A stretch of DNA of 64,000 nucleotides from Tethya wilhelma (GCA_964030475.1 CAXIPT010000001.1:23740593-23804592); one strand, 5' to 3'; shown: positions 35,999-49,817, counted from the stretch's first letter. Made by a program: numbers and translations. The notes: a model not told the origin generated them from the sequence alone.

Positions 35999-36720
35999 TA
36001 TAAGCTGATTTAAATTTAAAGCCTTGCCCGATAGTTGGTGAAGCTTTAAGGTCACTACTCAGTTTTAACATAATTATTCTGGAGTATAATAATTGGGACG
36101 AGCCTGAGCGAGCCCCCACATTTGTGAGTAGGTCAGCTCTGCTGGTTCATCGTCATCGTATGCTCGATAATTAAAGACTTTGACCTTCAGCATCTAGATC
36201 ATCTGCACGTGATCGTCCATGTGGCAGCGCTGATTGCATGAATGTTTGCTGACTGAAAGCAAAGTGAAGTACTGCTAGCTACTCGGCGTTTAGTAAGTTT
36301 CAACCTGTGGATATAATTATGTCAAGATAGATATAGCAGAGACGTTAGCTTTATTCAGTGGAGCGCTATGAACATTGCCAATGAGAATCAGTGGGCTTAG
36401 CCATAGCCAAATCTATGGCTTAGCCTAGCTAACTTTGATGGTGTTATGTTTAATAGCAAGATGCGTAGCAGCCAGTTCACAAATTTGTAGCAGCATAGTC
36501 TACCACTGATAAATTCATCAGAAAACTCACACACTCTATATACTCTGAGGGTTTAATATGTACCCGCACCGCATACAACTCTAGTGACCATATACCTCTG
36601 CGTTTCAAGCAATAAGCACTAAGCATAGGAGGGAGGGCCTGGTTTATGAGGCTAGATCCTACATGCATGACTGTTGACAACATGTGCAAACTGCAATTGA
36701 CAAGATACCCATGCAGTAGC

Positions 36721-36924
36721 CTAAAGCATGGTTTACAATATTTTGGGTTGCGTTGCATTGCGTCACGAAAAAAAAATTCGTGCACTAAAATGCAGCAACG
36801 CAACGTATCAAACGTGTACTTAGAAACCTTTTCTAATTCTGCGTCTACGTTTTGCGTCACAGCTGCGTCACTGATATAAAGTACTACTACGCGCGTCAAT
36901 GCGTCATATTGTGAACCAGGCTTA
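36721..36924. mobile_element. MITE with TAAGCCTGGTTCACAATA-type ends
   Basis: Left TAAAGCATGGTTTACAATAT; right ATATTGTGAACCAGGCTTA is its imperfect inverse. The interior is rich in GCGTC/GACGC motifs. Confidence 0.65.
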
Positions 36925-36925
36925 A

Positions 36926-37390
36926 GGCCCCGTTTACACAGATGCATTTTTGTTTGAAAATGCATACTTTTATATGCGTTTCTGGCTTGCGTTTACACAA
37001 AAACGCCCAAAACGCAACCAGAAACGCAACGTCTTGAAAACAATTCAAATGGAGCGTTTTGAAAATGATACGTTTTGCTCATCGTGTAAACGGCAAAAAC
37101 GCAGCTGGAAACAAAAACGCTTGGCCTTTAAAGCTAGCCAGTACCTCCGTTTGAGCTTCGTTTGGTTTAAATAGTATAGTTGTTCAGTTTTTCTAGTTCA
37201 AAAGTGAGTCTTTTCTTGTCTTTGTGAAATTTTTACTGATTCAAAAGTTATCACGTGCGCACTCTACGTGACGCTGTATGACGTAGTTCACTGAAAAACG
37301 TACTTGTCTAAACGCGAATCAAAACGTAGTCGTTTTCCAAGAGAAAACAAAAATGCATTTGAAAACGCTGCTGTGTAAACGAGGCCTAAG
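36926..37390. mobile_element. MITE with GGCCCCGTTTACACAG ends
   Basis: Left GGCCCCGTTTACACAGATGC; right GCTGTGTAAACGAGGCCTAA. Between them are many AAAACGC/GCGTTTT units on both strands. These ends resemble a MITE type common in invertebrate genomes. Confidence 0.7.
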
Positions 37391-37441
37391 ACACATGAAA
37401 TTATTATACTAATTATACATGATGTCAATCAGGCTCGTCCC

Positions 37442-38216
37442 TATCAATGTCATGCATTTTCCTAGTTATAATTATAGACTTTTCAATCTATTCTACAGAA
37501 TTATACTTGAGTGGTGAGTGAAAACTATGTTGCATCACAGGCAAGTGAAGAGTAATAAATCTTTGTTCTAGACATTATACTCGTTCATGCTTTAAATTCG
37601 TAGTGACTAAGGTCACTCCTTAGTTTTAACAAGCATTAATAAGTTTAATAAAAAATTAAATTGTGGGTTCATTACGTAATGTAAATTTGAATTTACTTCC
37701 GTTTCTGTGAGAGAGTGCCTTAATCTGAACTCTATGCTACATGACCCTACCACGGCATAAACAGTATAAAAAATAGAACAATGCAACACTCTAGACTACA
37801 CAGGGTGTTTACTTGCTTTAATGAGATGAAGGGTATATTGATGCATGCCAGGAGCACAGTTTAATGAGACATAATTGTTTACATTAATTATAAGATTGCT
37901 ATGAGGGTGTTCATAACCACAATGCACTAACACAAACTATAAAGTATTGTTAGCAGACTGTACTCACAATATCTGAGCTAAAAATAACCTAGTAATTGTG
38001 GTGCTATACCCACACATTTGAGAATATATTTTACTATTAAAAACTAATCACATGTTACTAAGTAAATTAACATTCGCCCTATACTGTATACTATCCCCAC
38101 CAGTAAAACAAATTCTAAAAAATGAATAATTATAATTAATTTTACTTGAACTACTACTTGGTTGATTGGTAACTTCCAATTCACACATGCACACACACAA
38201 GCATGCATGCCTGCAT

Positions 38217-38217
<1 letters not shown>
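37442..38217. other. Gene-free stretch
   Basis: AT-rich, with no exon or clear repeat structure seen. Confidence 0.4.

Positions 38218-38252
<35 letters not shown>
38218..38252. repeat. (CA)n microsatellite
   Basis: CA repeat following CATGCATGC-like sequence; it precedes the foldback at 38274. Confidence 0.8.
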
Positions 38253-38256
<4 letters not shown>

Positions 38257-38273
38257 CTGGCATAGCCAGCCCC

Positions 38274-38800
38274 TTACACGCACGCGGTAAAAGGGTCTGG
38301 TCTCAACCCCAGCACTTTCGTGTCGCCCTGGAATGTAACACGGACGCGATTTTTAGATAGTCGCGCATATTAGCTAGAGTTACCCAATTTTTGCTCTTTT
38401 CGTGGCTCAATACATGGCTATAGTGAGCCAAGTCTTAGCTATTTCTTGGCTTTAAAATCTCTAGACTACGTAAATCTGTTAGAGCAGCATGGCTCTACTC
38501 GTTTTGCCACGCACTTTGTCAGTCTAGATTCGACAAGAAGCTCGATCCTGTACACCACGCTGATCTCCAACAATTGTATAAAACACAGGAGGGCCTTAGC
38601 TTGTTCCAATCAGCCGTCTTCTCTAAATTCTTGTCCATACAAAACTACTCTTTCAGAAACTCGCGAACGCTCAAAACCACAGGAATTTAATTAATTATTA
38701 CGTGATGTAATTACAGGAGTGATACTAAGCCAGCATTCCTGGCCTGGGCGACACGGAAAGGCTGGGGTTGAGACCAGACCCTTTTCCCGCGTGCGTGTAA
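38274..38800. mobile_element. Foldback element, TTACACGCACGCGG ends
   Basis: Arms of about 65 bases: TTACACGCACGCGGTAAAAG and GTCTCAACCCCAGC at the left, and the inverse ending CCGCGTGCGTGTAA at the right. Length 527 bp. The interior has no significant frame. Confidence 0.78.
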
Positions 38801-39831
38801 CACTACTGGAGGGTTTTATCTTAACAATATCTGGAAATTATCTGAATCATGTCTAGATTGCCAGGCCATATCTGAAGTTTATCTGAAATCAACTGAAAAT
38901 TCGATATAAAATGTTAAGACAATGTTGCATTATCTTAATTCTATCTTTGGAAAAGCTGCAATATCTTAATTTTGTCTCAAACATCATTCAGATAAGCAGC
39001 AATATCTTAACTTTGTCTCAAACATCATTCAGATTTTTGTGCAATCTCAAACATGTCTGAATCTGAAATTAGAAACTTCTGAAATTCAGATTCCATTCAG
39101 ATTCACGTGACAGTCATGTGACTACATGAATTTGAAAAGTAAGAGAGATAATCATGATGACAGCTTAGTTGCCACAAAACCTGGTCCAACTGGATCATTG
39201 ATGTTAAAGAGAGAGCTGAACTTGGTTCTAACTAGTCTCGTTTAACTAAAACAACATTGGGTATGAGGCTAATACAACTGTACAGTGAGTGAACACTTCC
39301 TCAGCAGCTGTACATGTAATAGTGACTATACCGTAACTTAACTTTTGTTGACAAGTTTGTGTATCTTCTATTCGTACAGGTGACCCATGGCCAGTACTTC
39401 ATGTACTATAAACTTTATGACACAATAATAAATAATAATAACTAATATCCCTTTTATCTTACCATGCGTAATTATTAATATTGGAACAGTCAAATTTATA
39501 AATCACAATTATGGCCACTGTTTTGACAACACACAATGTCGACATGGTCGTAATTATTTATTTACGTACAGTGGTAGTTGCTTAGCACATGCATTGATCA
39601 ACTGCATGAGTGTTGAATATAGATACAAAATGTATACTATACATACACATGCATTTGAAGGAATCAGAAAATTGATTTTCTTTCACTAGAGTGACAGTAT
39701 ACATGTGCATGACAGTTAATTAACACAACTACTATAGTAGGCAATTAATGTGCATACATACAACAATACATATAATAATTAAATAATAATAATAATGTAC
39801 ATGATTGTAAAATTATAGAGAGAGACTTGAG
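38801..39831. other. 3' flank of FAF1 and repeat DNA
   Basis: 38800-39130 contains imperfect repeats of TCTGAA/CAGATT-type sequence (AACATCATTCAGAT occurs twice). 39240-39831 is the inverse of 22458-23740 minus its 701-bp MITE. Confidence 0.55.
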
Positions 39832-40608
39832 TTACTTTTCTTCAATGTGAAGAGTCTGTTGAGGACAGAGACCTGCCTCTTCTAAGGATAAACCTAACTC
39901 AACATCAGAGAGCTGTGGAACAAGGATAGAGAAATCAAAAGAGATAAGGATCTTGCTTCAGGTGGTATATGCAAGATGTACACCGATTTTAAGGTGTGCT
40001 TATATTCAGGATACTAATACTGGGGGTTCTAGTTTAGCTGTAAATGTCCAAAAAAATATTGAGAGAAAGAAAAATCCAGAAAAATTTGGGACAAGCTGAG
40101 CATCAAACCGAAGACCTCCCAATCACAACCATACCAATGGTCCATGGTTGTATGCCACTTACACCATTACCATACATTGTTGTATTTTACTGGGCTTACA
40201 TCTTTTCGTGGAAAACTTGTCAGAACCCTATACTCTGATGTCATGTAATCCTTTGAACCAAGAAAATTTATTAAGTCCTACAGAGAAAGGAACAGTAGGC
40301 AATCATGTTACACACTGTAATAATGAAAGGCCAGCTACTCTTTTACCAACAGACTACAAGTTAACATTTACAACCAAACACGAACCATTGTATACTACAC
40401 GAAGGTGCACAGAACAGATACAACAATTCTATGGATATCTACAAGATGTCGTGTAAGATGAACTAATGTACCTTTATTGTATTTCTTGCTAGAAATCTTC
40501 TTTGTTCAGATTGTCCATCAGGGTAGCGTACTCTAAATGTACATATCTTTTCTTTACAGTCTTTGGGTGGTTCTTCTGGTACTTGATCACTCATGGACTC
40601 ACGCTGAG

Positions 40609-40652
<44 letters not shown>

Positions 40653-43600
40653 TGTGTACGTGTGTGTCTGTGTGCATGTGACCTAACTAGTATGCATATG
40701 AGGACTGAACAATGGCACACATGTACAGTGCATCATGTATACTCATGGCAAGCACTTTTCCCTCTGTGCCTGTTTTCAGACCTCGTTCAATATAGTCCAC
40801 ACATCTGCTTAGCTTCACTTGGACTAGCTCCACCTGATCTCATATGATTACCTCTCTCAATTCTTGCTCTTCTTTTTCTGCTCTCTCCTTCTCTTGCTTA
40901 ACACGTTCCTAAACAATGTGGAAAGACCATAATTGTGTGGGAAAGCTGTATGTACCTCCAACTAAGCATCTAAGCTTTGTTTATACATGAAACTAACACA
41001 GTACCTTTTCTCTGTCTGCATCCAGTGACTCCTGGTAGGCTCTGTTCTGCTCTGCTATCATGTTCTCTCGTACTAATCTTTCACGCTGTGTGTGTGTGTG
41101 GGTGTGTGTGTGCGCCAATGTATCATTGTCATATGCTGACAATCGTACCTTGCCCTATGATATAACCGACCATATAGTTGCTACACAATCATTTAGTCCA
41201 TTGATACCTGCTCATGCATGCTCACGCATGATCAGAGGGTATACATTATTGGTGGGGATTATTTAGAATCACAGTTCCAAAGGGGAAGAAATTTGAATAG
41301 CAAGAATATTATAGCTAGCTTCATGTACATACACTGGCAAACTTTACCAGAAAACAGTACAGATTCTATCATCTCTACAAGGAGCTTGTGTATAAGGTCA
41401 CCATTACCAGTATTGATTCATGCAATTATAATATGAGATGTCTACATGTACAGACTGTTGAAATCGTGATCTCACCTCTTCCTGTGCCTCTCTGTCGTTG
41501 TGAAGATTGCAATCATCCACAGAAGTTATGAGGGTCGTCATAAGAGCATCCAAATTAGTTTCACCTAGAAAGGCAACACACATGTATTTCACTACCATAA
41601 ACTTTTATTTGCAAGAGTTGTGAGTGGCACAAGTATACATTGAAAATGTTACAGAATTGCCAACAGTACCTATATAAGCAAACAACAATTAGGACGACTT
41701 GTTGGACTGAATGTGAAATGCATTTTGCGTATTACATGTGTGTTCATGTTGAAACAAAAACCAGAGAGCTGGGCAAATTTTGGGCTGGTATGAAATTGTA
41801 CAGCACAAGTGATTATTTCAGGAAACAAACAAACAAACAAACAGATAAATAAACAAACAAACAAACAAACAAAACAACATGGTCACCTTGTATGATATTC
41901 CTGATGTCCATTGTGCCCTTCACCTTGTAGACTATGAGAATGACAGGGAGGTGGTCAGCTCTGATCTCATCCACACTCGACTTGGCCAGCTTACCGAAGC
42001 TCTCCTCAACCATCTTTAGCAACCTGTGGTGGGTTGAATGGACATGGAAATAATGTACAATGGACTTGACTGGCTGTAGCCAGTAGGGATCATCACACAT
42101 ATATACCTTAGTGTGCCAAAATCAATTCTTAATATATAAATATTAGGCATCCTTTACCGTATTACATATCTCTAATTTTCAGCAATGGTCGTCCCATGAA
42201 TAATACAATTGAGCACACACATGCATGCAGTGCATGTAGGTGAAATAATCTCTAGAACCAACAAAGCACGAGTGTAAGTGTTATTTTGTGCCGAATATTT
42301 AGCAACAACTACCCACACATAGGCTACTATCAATTGGGGTATGGATTACATTTGTATGATGCACAGTCCAACCACATTGCCTCATTCCCATCGGTGCTAT
42401 ACACTAAATTTTGCTATTATGTACATGTATACTTGATATACTTTGTTGACGGGACACCTAGAATGCCAATGCCAATACTAGCAGCATGCAATGAGCTATA
42501 CTCTATGGTTAGAGTTTCAACTCACTTCAGTCTGTGCTCATGGAGGGTGAGGTCCCAGGCCCATGTGATGAAGTTCATAGAGAGATAGTTCACTACTGTC
42601 TCAGTACACAGCAACTGACTGTACACACACAGAGAGAGTGCATTAATAAGGAGGAGTATAGTACAATTTAAATGAAGGCACCGATGGTGCACAAGCCTCT
42701 GCACACTATAGTGCACTCATATAAAAAACTAATCCAACTAGGCCAAGGTTAGCTACACAACTCTGTGATGAAGCAGAACAAGTAATTGACTCTGCATCAG
42801 TGGCTTCGATACTTGCTGCATGCTCGTCATTATTCATATCTAAGCATATCTGTTCACTGTTTGTCGGTATGTACATTTGTAGCAAGTGAACCAGATGAGC
42901 TCTGCTTAGCAGCTAGGCCATTCACTCATGAATAGATATTATCTCTGATGCACTGGATAGCTAGCTGGACTACCAGTGCATAGTAACCATAGTCACAGCT
43001 TAGCTAGTGGCCACACTGAAAAATTTATACATGCTAATACATCTATATGCTTACATAGCAAGCAGGCCAACTCCCTCTGTCTTGATAAGCATCACTGACC
43101 AACAGCAACAGCAGCCAGAGAACAGCAGCATAGCACAGCAGCAAAGGGAGCATTTGAATTTCAACACTGATTCTAGAAAACGCACACCAGATTAATGGGC
43201 GTGGTCTTGAAGCTAAGCGCTCAAAGAAGCACAAAAGCCTCAAATCTCAGTAACCACAACGTTTTGGAAAGCAAGAAATATATTTCTACAAGATCATTCA
43301 GATTTATGAATGTAAGTGTCGTCAATTTTGTCGCTAGAGCTGTCTTTCTTGAGATTTCGATTGAACAGACAGACGGACAAAACGACTACCGTAACCCTCT
43401 GCACGTGCTTCGCACGTGCCGAGGCTTAAATATTATCGAGTTGATGATAACCTCTCACTCATACAGTACCCATGTGAAGGATACACACTCAATAAGAGTA
43501 GGTTATTTATGTACCTGCAGAAGACATTTGACAACACACTGCCATCGTGATGAAGGTAGATGAAGAGTGGTTTACGCTGCATGGAAGAGAGAGACAGAAT

Positions 43601-46600
43601 AAATTAAGTACATTGCACAGTAGATAGTATAAACACAGAAATATTACATGCAGCTGGAAGAGAAACATATATTACTAATTATACCTGTACTGTACAAAAA
43701 ATTAACAGTCTAGATACAGCATTAGATGTATGTATGTATGTACAATTGCTCTCTCTCCCTCTCTCTCTGAGTCTCAACTCACAGTCCCACTGAGGGCTGT
43801 TCCACTCGTGGCCTCACTCACAGCGCTGGACAGTGACCCGATGTAAAACAGTGGATGCATGGCTCCGTATCTCATCTCAAAGGTGTGTGTGAAATGAGAG
43901 AGGACCTCCTCAGGGTCCGTGGAGCCCTTGGGGGCCAAGGTGGTTCTCATTGCCTTGGCCATCTGATCATCATCGTTGGAAAACAACCCGTCATCCATCC
44001 TTAGGCTGTCATATCGCTGTAATGGATGTACACACATGGATCAGCTCTTGAAAAAATCTTTAGATCTAGCTGGGTTTTGAGCCAAGGTCTTTCGAATTCT
44101 GGTCAAAATTTAATGTTCTTGCTACTAAGCTACTAGAAATCATAGGCATTGGAGCAGAGAACATCAGTATACACTGCTATTCATAGACACTAGTTGGCTA
44201 CAGAACCAGATCTCAAGGCCTACATACATAAGTGTTGTGGGCTGTGCATACAGAACTGTTGTCCAGATACTTGATTGCTGGTGATTTTTGTGGAGTCGGT
44301 GTGTATATTATACAAGTAGTGCATACATCCTATTGTGAATTGGGAAATAGTGCTGTCTAAAGCCCACTCCATTCACCTGAGCCCAGGAAGTTGGCTTTCC
44401 TTGTTGTGGTCATGGCAAATGCAAAGTTTTGACTGGTAAAGGGCAGTTAGCAAATAACAGCAAATTTGGAAATTTTTGACTTAATCTGCAGCTCTGTACA
44501 AATTTTTTATGCTACGAAAATTCCACAATTTACATAGCTCTGGATTTAGACCTACACACACACTTACAAGACTTACATCATCGTACTCATCACTGGACAT
44601 GTGCTCCACTGCATCACTGTACTGAGAGGAGGAAGGACTGGTGTCAAGATTGACCACCTCATCCTGAAGGAACACATAACAGTTACATCAACAAAGAAGA
44701 AAGTATCTTTAAGACTCTGAGTCAAATGTTCATCTCTTCCACAAATAAAAAATAAAACAAAACAAACAAACAAACAAACAAACAAACAAACAAAAAACAT
44801 ACTGAAACACAGGAATGGCCAAATGGCAGACAATAAGTGAGAAAATAGTTTGCTAGATCGAATAACGCCAACAAAGACAACAGTACCTCTAAGACTATGA
44901 GCCAAATGAAGCTCTTTCACGAGAGCCTATCGTGTATACAAGTACTCAGTAGTATAATCGCAGGACAGAATGTAATAAACAAAAAATTTCAATAATTTCA
45001 AAATGTACATGTTGCCAAATTATTCCTGTGGCCTGTAATACATGTGTTGTTAATATTGTCAATATTAACGTACATGTGTCATTAGTCTTGGGGATAAAGT
45101 ACGTACTTAAAATTATAAAATAAAGGAATTTTTTAAGGAGAGACTAGTGTCATGCTCTGTGAACAGGCAACCCTTTAACTTGAATGACTTGCATGTACTG
45201 TACTACAGTTGCCATGCCCTAGATATGCCACTGGGCCATTGCTCAAAACTGGTTCATTATATTGATGATCTTTACCTGACACAACTAAATAAGATCAGCA
45301 AGGTACTATAATGCTAACATGATAGTATTAATTTTACTAAAGCCTATTATATTTACAAAGAATTGATATATCTAGGAGCCTGTTGCTGTCTCCTTGCTTG
45401 TGTCATGCATCTATAAATTAAGTTGAAACAGAAACAATGTTCTGTACGTGCATGATGAGCTTTGAACTACAGTGTTTTTCCTTATATACAGCTGCCCTGC
45501 TTAATTTTATGGTTATCCTTCTCACAACTGAAAATATCAAAGAAATGGGAGTGATTTTTAATAACTACTACTTGCAGAATAAACTTAAATGAATATACTC
45601 TTCATCGAGCACCCTAATTGTAAGGAGACCATTGACTACAAATACAATCTTACCCATATAAATGGTGTATATATTATCAAAAACAATTTTTAACATACAG
45701 AATGTACATGTACTATACCTACACACAAATACACACTCACAGGCTGATCGTAGTTGGCTCCTCCTCCCGCTGCCCCACTCTCCTGAGTGGGTCTCCTCAG
45801 CACCCCCGTCTCTGCCACCACCACCCTGCTGGGCCCTGCCCCACCATCCCCACTACTAGTACTGCTACTGTGGATGCTCCACCCCATGCCTGCACTGCTC
45901 ACACCACTCACAGTGCTGCTGGAATAGTAAGTGGACGAGTTTGAAAAGTGGACAGTTTTATTTGAAGAGAGACCGTCTCCTACGACTATCGGTAACGAGG
46001 AGCGGGAGCCAGTTTCCTGTACGGCCGCTTGGACGGGGTACGATGGAGGTGATCCTGTGAAGGTGGGGAGGGTGTGGAGCTGGTGATAGGGGGGAGGGGG
46101 CTGGGAGGAGCGCTCGAGTCGTAAGTGGTAGCCATTTTGGATTCCGGTGTCTTGTAACGTGAACTGCACAAACGTACATCAAATAATAATACAACAATTA
46201 AGCTCTAGCTACCATTGCTACCTAAGTACATTGTATGCCATAACTGACTTAATTATTGTATATCACTGTTAATGAATAGGTGACAAGAAGCTAATGGTAA
46301 TACTCAAACAGATTTGCTACTGTAAAAACAGTATACTCAAACAGTACCTGTGAGGCTTTCTGTATGTGAGAATATGTCTATCTTCTAGGAGATACACAAT
46401 AAGCCAACAATACACAATTATAGCTTTCTGTATTGCTATAATAGTTTATGTACATGTACGTAAACAGTACATTTACAATACACATGTACACAGTATCAAA
46501 ATACAAGCCACAGCTTTGCTTGTTGGCATGCAAAGCAAATAAAGACGACTGCACTGAACATAATGTTGGCAAGTTGCTTTCTCACCACAACACTTGGACA

Positions 46601-46605
46601 TTGTC

Positions 46606-46646
<41 letters not shown>

Positions 46647-47783
46647 TTTGTTACTTACATTGTCTTGGACAGAACGTGGCCAACCTGTCAACAGTTGTTC
46701 ATCGACTGGAATGTCAGTCTCAGTCTCCAACCTCTGTTTCAACTGTGAACACCAAAACCATATGTCAAATCTACCATGTACAAAGCTCATGAGTGTGCCT
46801 TTGCTGACTCAGCACTTAGACACATGTGATCAAATCCCATTGTAATAAATTACAAGCTCTTAATTACATTCCAATCATGTGACCCCATTACTTTGCATTG
46901 GTGCTGAGCCAGCAAAGGTGCACTCGTGTCATCTCCTCTGTTTAATCTTTCAACAAATAATCTTTACAAAATCTACAAGAACTACAGTGGCAGTTCCTGC
47001 TCTACAAAGTATACAAGCTTATAATATTCTTGAACTATACAGTCAATGGATTTGTACACCGAAACAAAGCTGATTTTGTTTGCTTAAAGTTCATCTGCTT
47101 TGAGAATGCCAGTAGAAAAAAATGAATAACTCTCTTATTATTCAAAATTTCAAGCACCATTGGAAAGCACTCACTCTCCCTGTTCTTTTGATTGCTTTTC
47201 CAACATACTACTCCTTACCAGTCAAAAGTTAGCTATTTTGTACCATAAGAAAAGTATATTGCATGAATCACAGTATCCCACATCCGGCGGCATTCTCAAA
47301 CCAAATGGACTCTAGTTACTTTCTAACCTGTTGCACAGTGGTAGCAAGTGGCAAGTCCAGTTGTATCAGTCGGGCGTGGTAGTATACTCCTACCCTACAC
47401 CTCTCCATCCTGTCCAGATCATCACTGGCAATGGAAACAACACTGTGTATACAAGGATGTAACAAACAAACACAAATAAATATTGGGTAAACACACAATC
47501 AATCTTATTTGATGCTGTATAGAGGAAGCTTTTAGGCTTTTTGCTGAAGCATGCTACAGTGTACAGTATAACCACACCATGCACCATAAGAGGATGACAC
47601 TAGGCATTCTTGAGGCACACTAGATCTGCAATAATGACAGGGGTATGAGGATTTCAATTTGTGATCAATTTTCGTCAAGTAAAATCATAATTATGGTTAG
47701 CGTGGTTAATGTACAGTAGAGTGTAGGTCCAAGTTTCAATTTTGGAGAAACATGGGTAAACTTTCAGGTTCCACACACACACA

Positions 47784-47824
<41 letters not shown>

Positions 47825-48326
47825 CCTCTCCTCTTGAGGCTCAGAAGGGTAGCTAGTGAGGTCCACTTGATTGGAGACTTGAGGCTGATCCAACGAACCA
47901 TCAGTCAGATCTATAAAGGCACTCGACTGTGCAGCACCATTTCTATATGGAATCCATATTGAACATGTATAAGCCTCCACAATACAACAGGTATAGTGTA
48001 TATATGGTTAACATTTGAATACATGGGCATTTAGGACAGATATCAAATATAGTGTAAATACATATACACACATGGCTGTGTGTACAACGGTGCAAAGACA
48101 GAAGTATTGGGTTTCGTAAGTTCCTTTGACACACACGCTCATATGTAACTATACAAACATAGACAAAAGAGGGTGTCTGTACTAATGTATGATACATACT
48201 AACATCTATAGTAGGTTTCCTTACCCACTGCTGCTGGGAGTTTGTAGACCCACTTCACTGGTTGGAAGAGGCAAGGAGGGTCTGTTCTGATAGTCCTGCT
48301 GTGGCATCACACTGGAGACTGCAGCC

Positions 48327-48384
<58 letters not shown>

Positions 48385-48727
48385 AGGAAGTTGAGTTCAC
48401 ACACAATACCCAAAATACACATAAACTTGTGAGACACATACACTAAAGCTTTTGGAAAGAGCTTCTAAACACTTACCATCATGTCCCAATCCTTGTGCTC
48501 TAAGATATCTATGCATGTTGCTAGGTCTTCAATCCCTGTAATGGCCTAAACAAATGGAAGCAACGTAAAACAAAAAGATGTGACTTTCCAATTAGAGAGC
48601 ACCCACAATGACAAGACAAACTCTAAAACGTAAACTGTCACTCCAATTGTGTAGTTAGAGATACAGTCTATAACTTAGTCAACTCTCTTACCTGAAAGTT
48701 TAATAAAATCTCGTTTCTCTCTGCCAT
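39832..48727 (-). CDS. FAF1: FAS-associated factor 1 (complete, 18 exons)
   Basis: Exons, 5' to 3': 48692-48727 (ATG), 48477-48545, 48225-48325, 47826-47942, 47328-47424, 46659-46742, 45741-46163, 44577-44663, 43783-44016, 43515-43576, 42526-42618, 41887-42023, 41476-41564, 41005-41085, 40852-40908, 40472-40609, 40200-40277, 39832-39912 (TAA). All junctions keep phase; 687 residues against 650 in human. Domains in order: UBA-like helices (FQ then AITGIEDLATCIDILEHKDW); a ubiquitin-like fold (RVGVYYHARLIQLDL to LLTGWPRSV); a Ser/Pro-rich stretch longer than in vertebrates; the UAS thioredoxin-like domain (HPLFYIGSL, KPLFIYLHHDGSVLSNVFC, NFITWAWDLT); a charged coiled coil; and a C-terminal UBX domain (VRYPDG, RRFLA, SFPRKD) that binds p97/VCP. 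FAF1 recruits ubiquitinated clients to p97 and, in vertebrates, modulates Fas, NF-kB and ER-associated degradation. Several acceptors are formed by CA or CT repeats. Confidence 0.95.
40078..40140 (-). repeat. tRNA-like SINE remnant in a FAF1 intron
   Basis: Contains a B-box-like GGTTTGATGC on the minus strand. The same insertion is at 22176-22240 in the partial FAF1 copy, so it predates the duplication. Confidence 0.5.
40611..40670. repeat. (GT)n microsatellite, acceptor side of a FAF1 exon
   Basis: In transcript orientation it is (CA)n followed by CAG at exon 40472-40609. Confidence 0.85.
41823..41876. repeat. (AAAC)n microsatellite in a FAF1 intron
   Basis: Imperfect tetranucleotide repeat ending ten bases before the donor of exon 41887-42023. 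A similar AAAC run is at 44757-44796. Confidence 0.75.
43195..43435. repeat. Dispersed repeat shared with 20215-20460
   Basis: Shares GGGCGTG, AAGCTAAGCGCTCA-like, CAGACAGAC and AAAACGACTACCGTAACCCT in order. It lies in a FAF1 intron. Confidence 0.6.
44057..44146 (-). repeat. Degraded tRNA-derived SINE head in a FAF1 intron
   Basis: Relative of 409-477: GATCTAGCTGGGTTTTGAGCC at the B-box end and TAGTAGCTTAGTAGCAAGA-like sequence at the A-box end, on the minus strand. Confidence 0.5.
44691..44925. repeat. Diverged direct repeat in a FAF1 intron
   Basis: About 44691-44740 and 44869-44921 share CAACAAAGA, TCTTTAAGACTCTGAG versus TCTAAGACTATGAG, and CAAATG; an AAAC run lies between. Confidence 0.5.
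48328..48380. repeat. (GA)n microsatellite acting as a FAF1 polypyrimidine tract
   Basis: In transcript orientation this is (CT)n followed by TAG at exon 48225-48325. Confidence 0.85.
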
Positions 48728-49786
48728 GTTAACGTCAAAAGCGAAGTACAGTTTTATGTCTATCACCACGGACCTTGTACCTGATCTAATGAATATTCAT
48801 GACATCATTCCAGCTGGCAAAGAATTCACCTTTGACCCCTCCCGGATTCCGAGCGTAGCGAGCTCGAAGACTGCACGACTCAGAGTCTGGCTAGCGATAC
48901 TACCATTTTTTGCGGAGAGTCTGGCTAGCGAGACTAGACTCAAAGTAAGACGTAGCTAGCTAAATAATGAAAAAAAAAAAACATTAGTGCGTTCAGTGCT
49001 CAGTAGCATCAATGATCGCTATAATGTCTTCAAGTATCGTTCTGGGTGCTTGTCCTCAGTGAAATTCTCACACCGTGAACTAGTGTTGTTATTTATTTTT
49101 ATTTAGTTTTCTATTCTGCTGACTAGAAATCATTTTTCATATCCAACTACAATCAATTCAATGTTGAAATTCAATATTAATTTCCTTGTTTCAGCTGCTG
49201 GTAGAGTATGATTGAGATAGACCGTGGCAACTCAGTTCTGTCTGAAGTTATTGGAAGCCAGACGTGGTTATCATAATTATATACTAATACTATCTCCTTT
49301 GGTGTAAAAATTAAGCTAGCATGTCATCTGACTTAGAATCATCATGATCTTCCTCCTCTGACAACAGCTATCAAACCGTGACTCATGAGTTGCGTCATTA
49401 TCAATGGAACTTGGGATATATTATAGTGTAGTCAAATGTTGACTCAATGGGTGAGTGATCCGACACTTCCATGCTATGAGAAAGAAAGTCATAACAATTT
49501 CAAGTTATATTAAGCTGTATACCGTTAAACTGACTTTCAAATTATTATCCGTATAATATACGAGTATTATTTTATACTCGATCTACATGTGCTCTCTCTA
49601 TATAGATGCACTACAGTGTACATGGAGTAGAATCAATTGGCATACCTTATTCACTTTAATGCTGCAATCATAGTGATACAATAATTATTGTCTCTACTCA
49701 GTATGTTCTTAATTCAGATTTCAGCGCTAATATTAACATTATGCCATGTACAGACAAACTATAATACACGCACACACACACACACG

Positions 49787-49817
<31 letters not shown>

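Larger units (their letters stand above)
36095..37441. mobile_element. GGGACGAGCCTGAGCG-ended element containing two nested MITEs
   Basis: The left end GGGACGAGCCTGAGCGAGCC and right end CAGGCTCGTCCC match the terminal family of the tandem pair at 51.7-53.1 kb. Nested inside are 36721-36924 and 36926-37390. The open frame at 36477-36965 falls across these repeats and is not a gene. Confidence 0.6.

Noticed and set aside
36477..36965. 162-codon minus-strand open frame
   Set aside because: It spans MITE DNA with inverted repeats and has no coding signature.
39000..39060. Possible CRISPR-like short direct repeats
   Set aside because: Only two imperfect copies with no regular spacing, in a eukaryotic genome; a local duplication.
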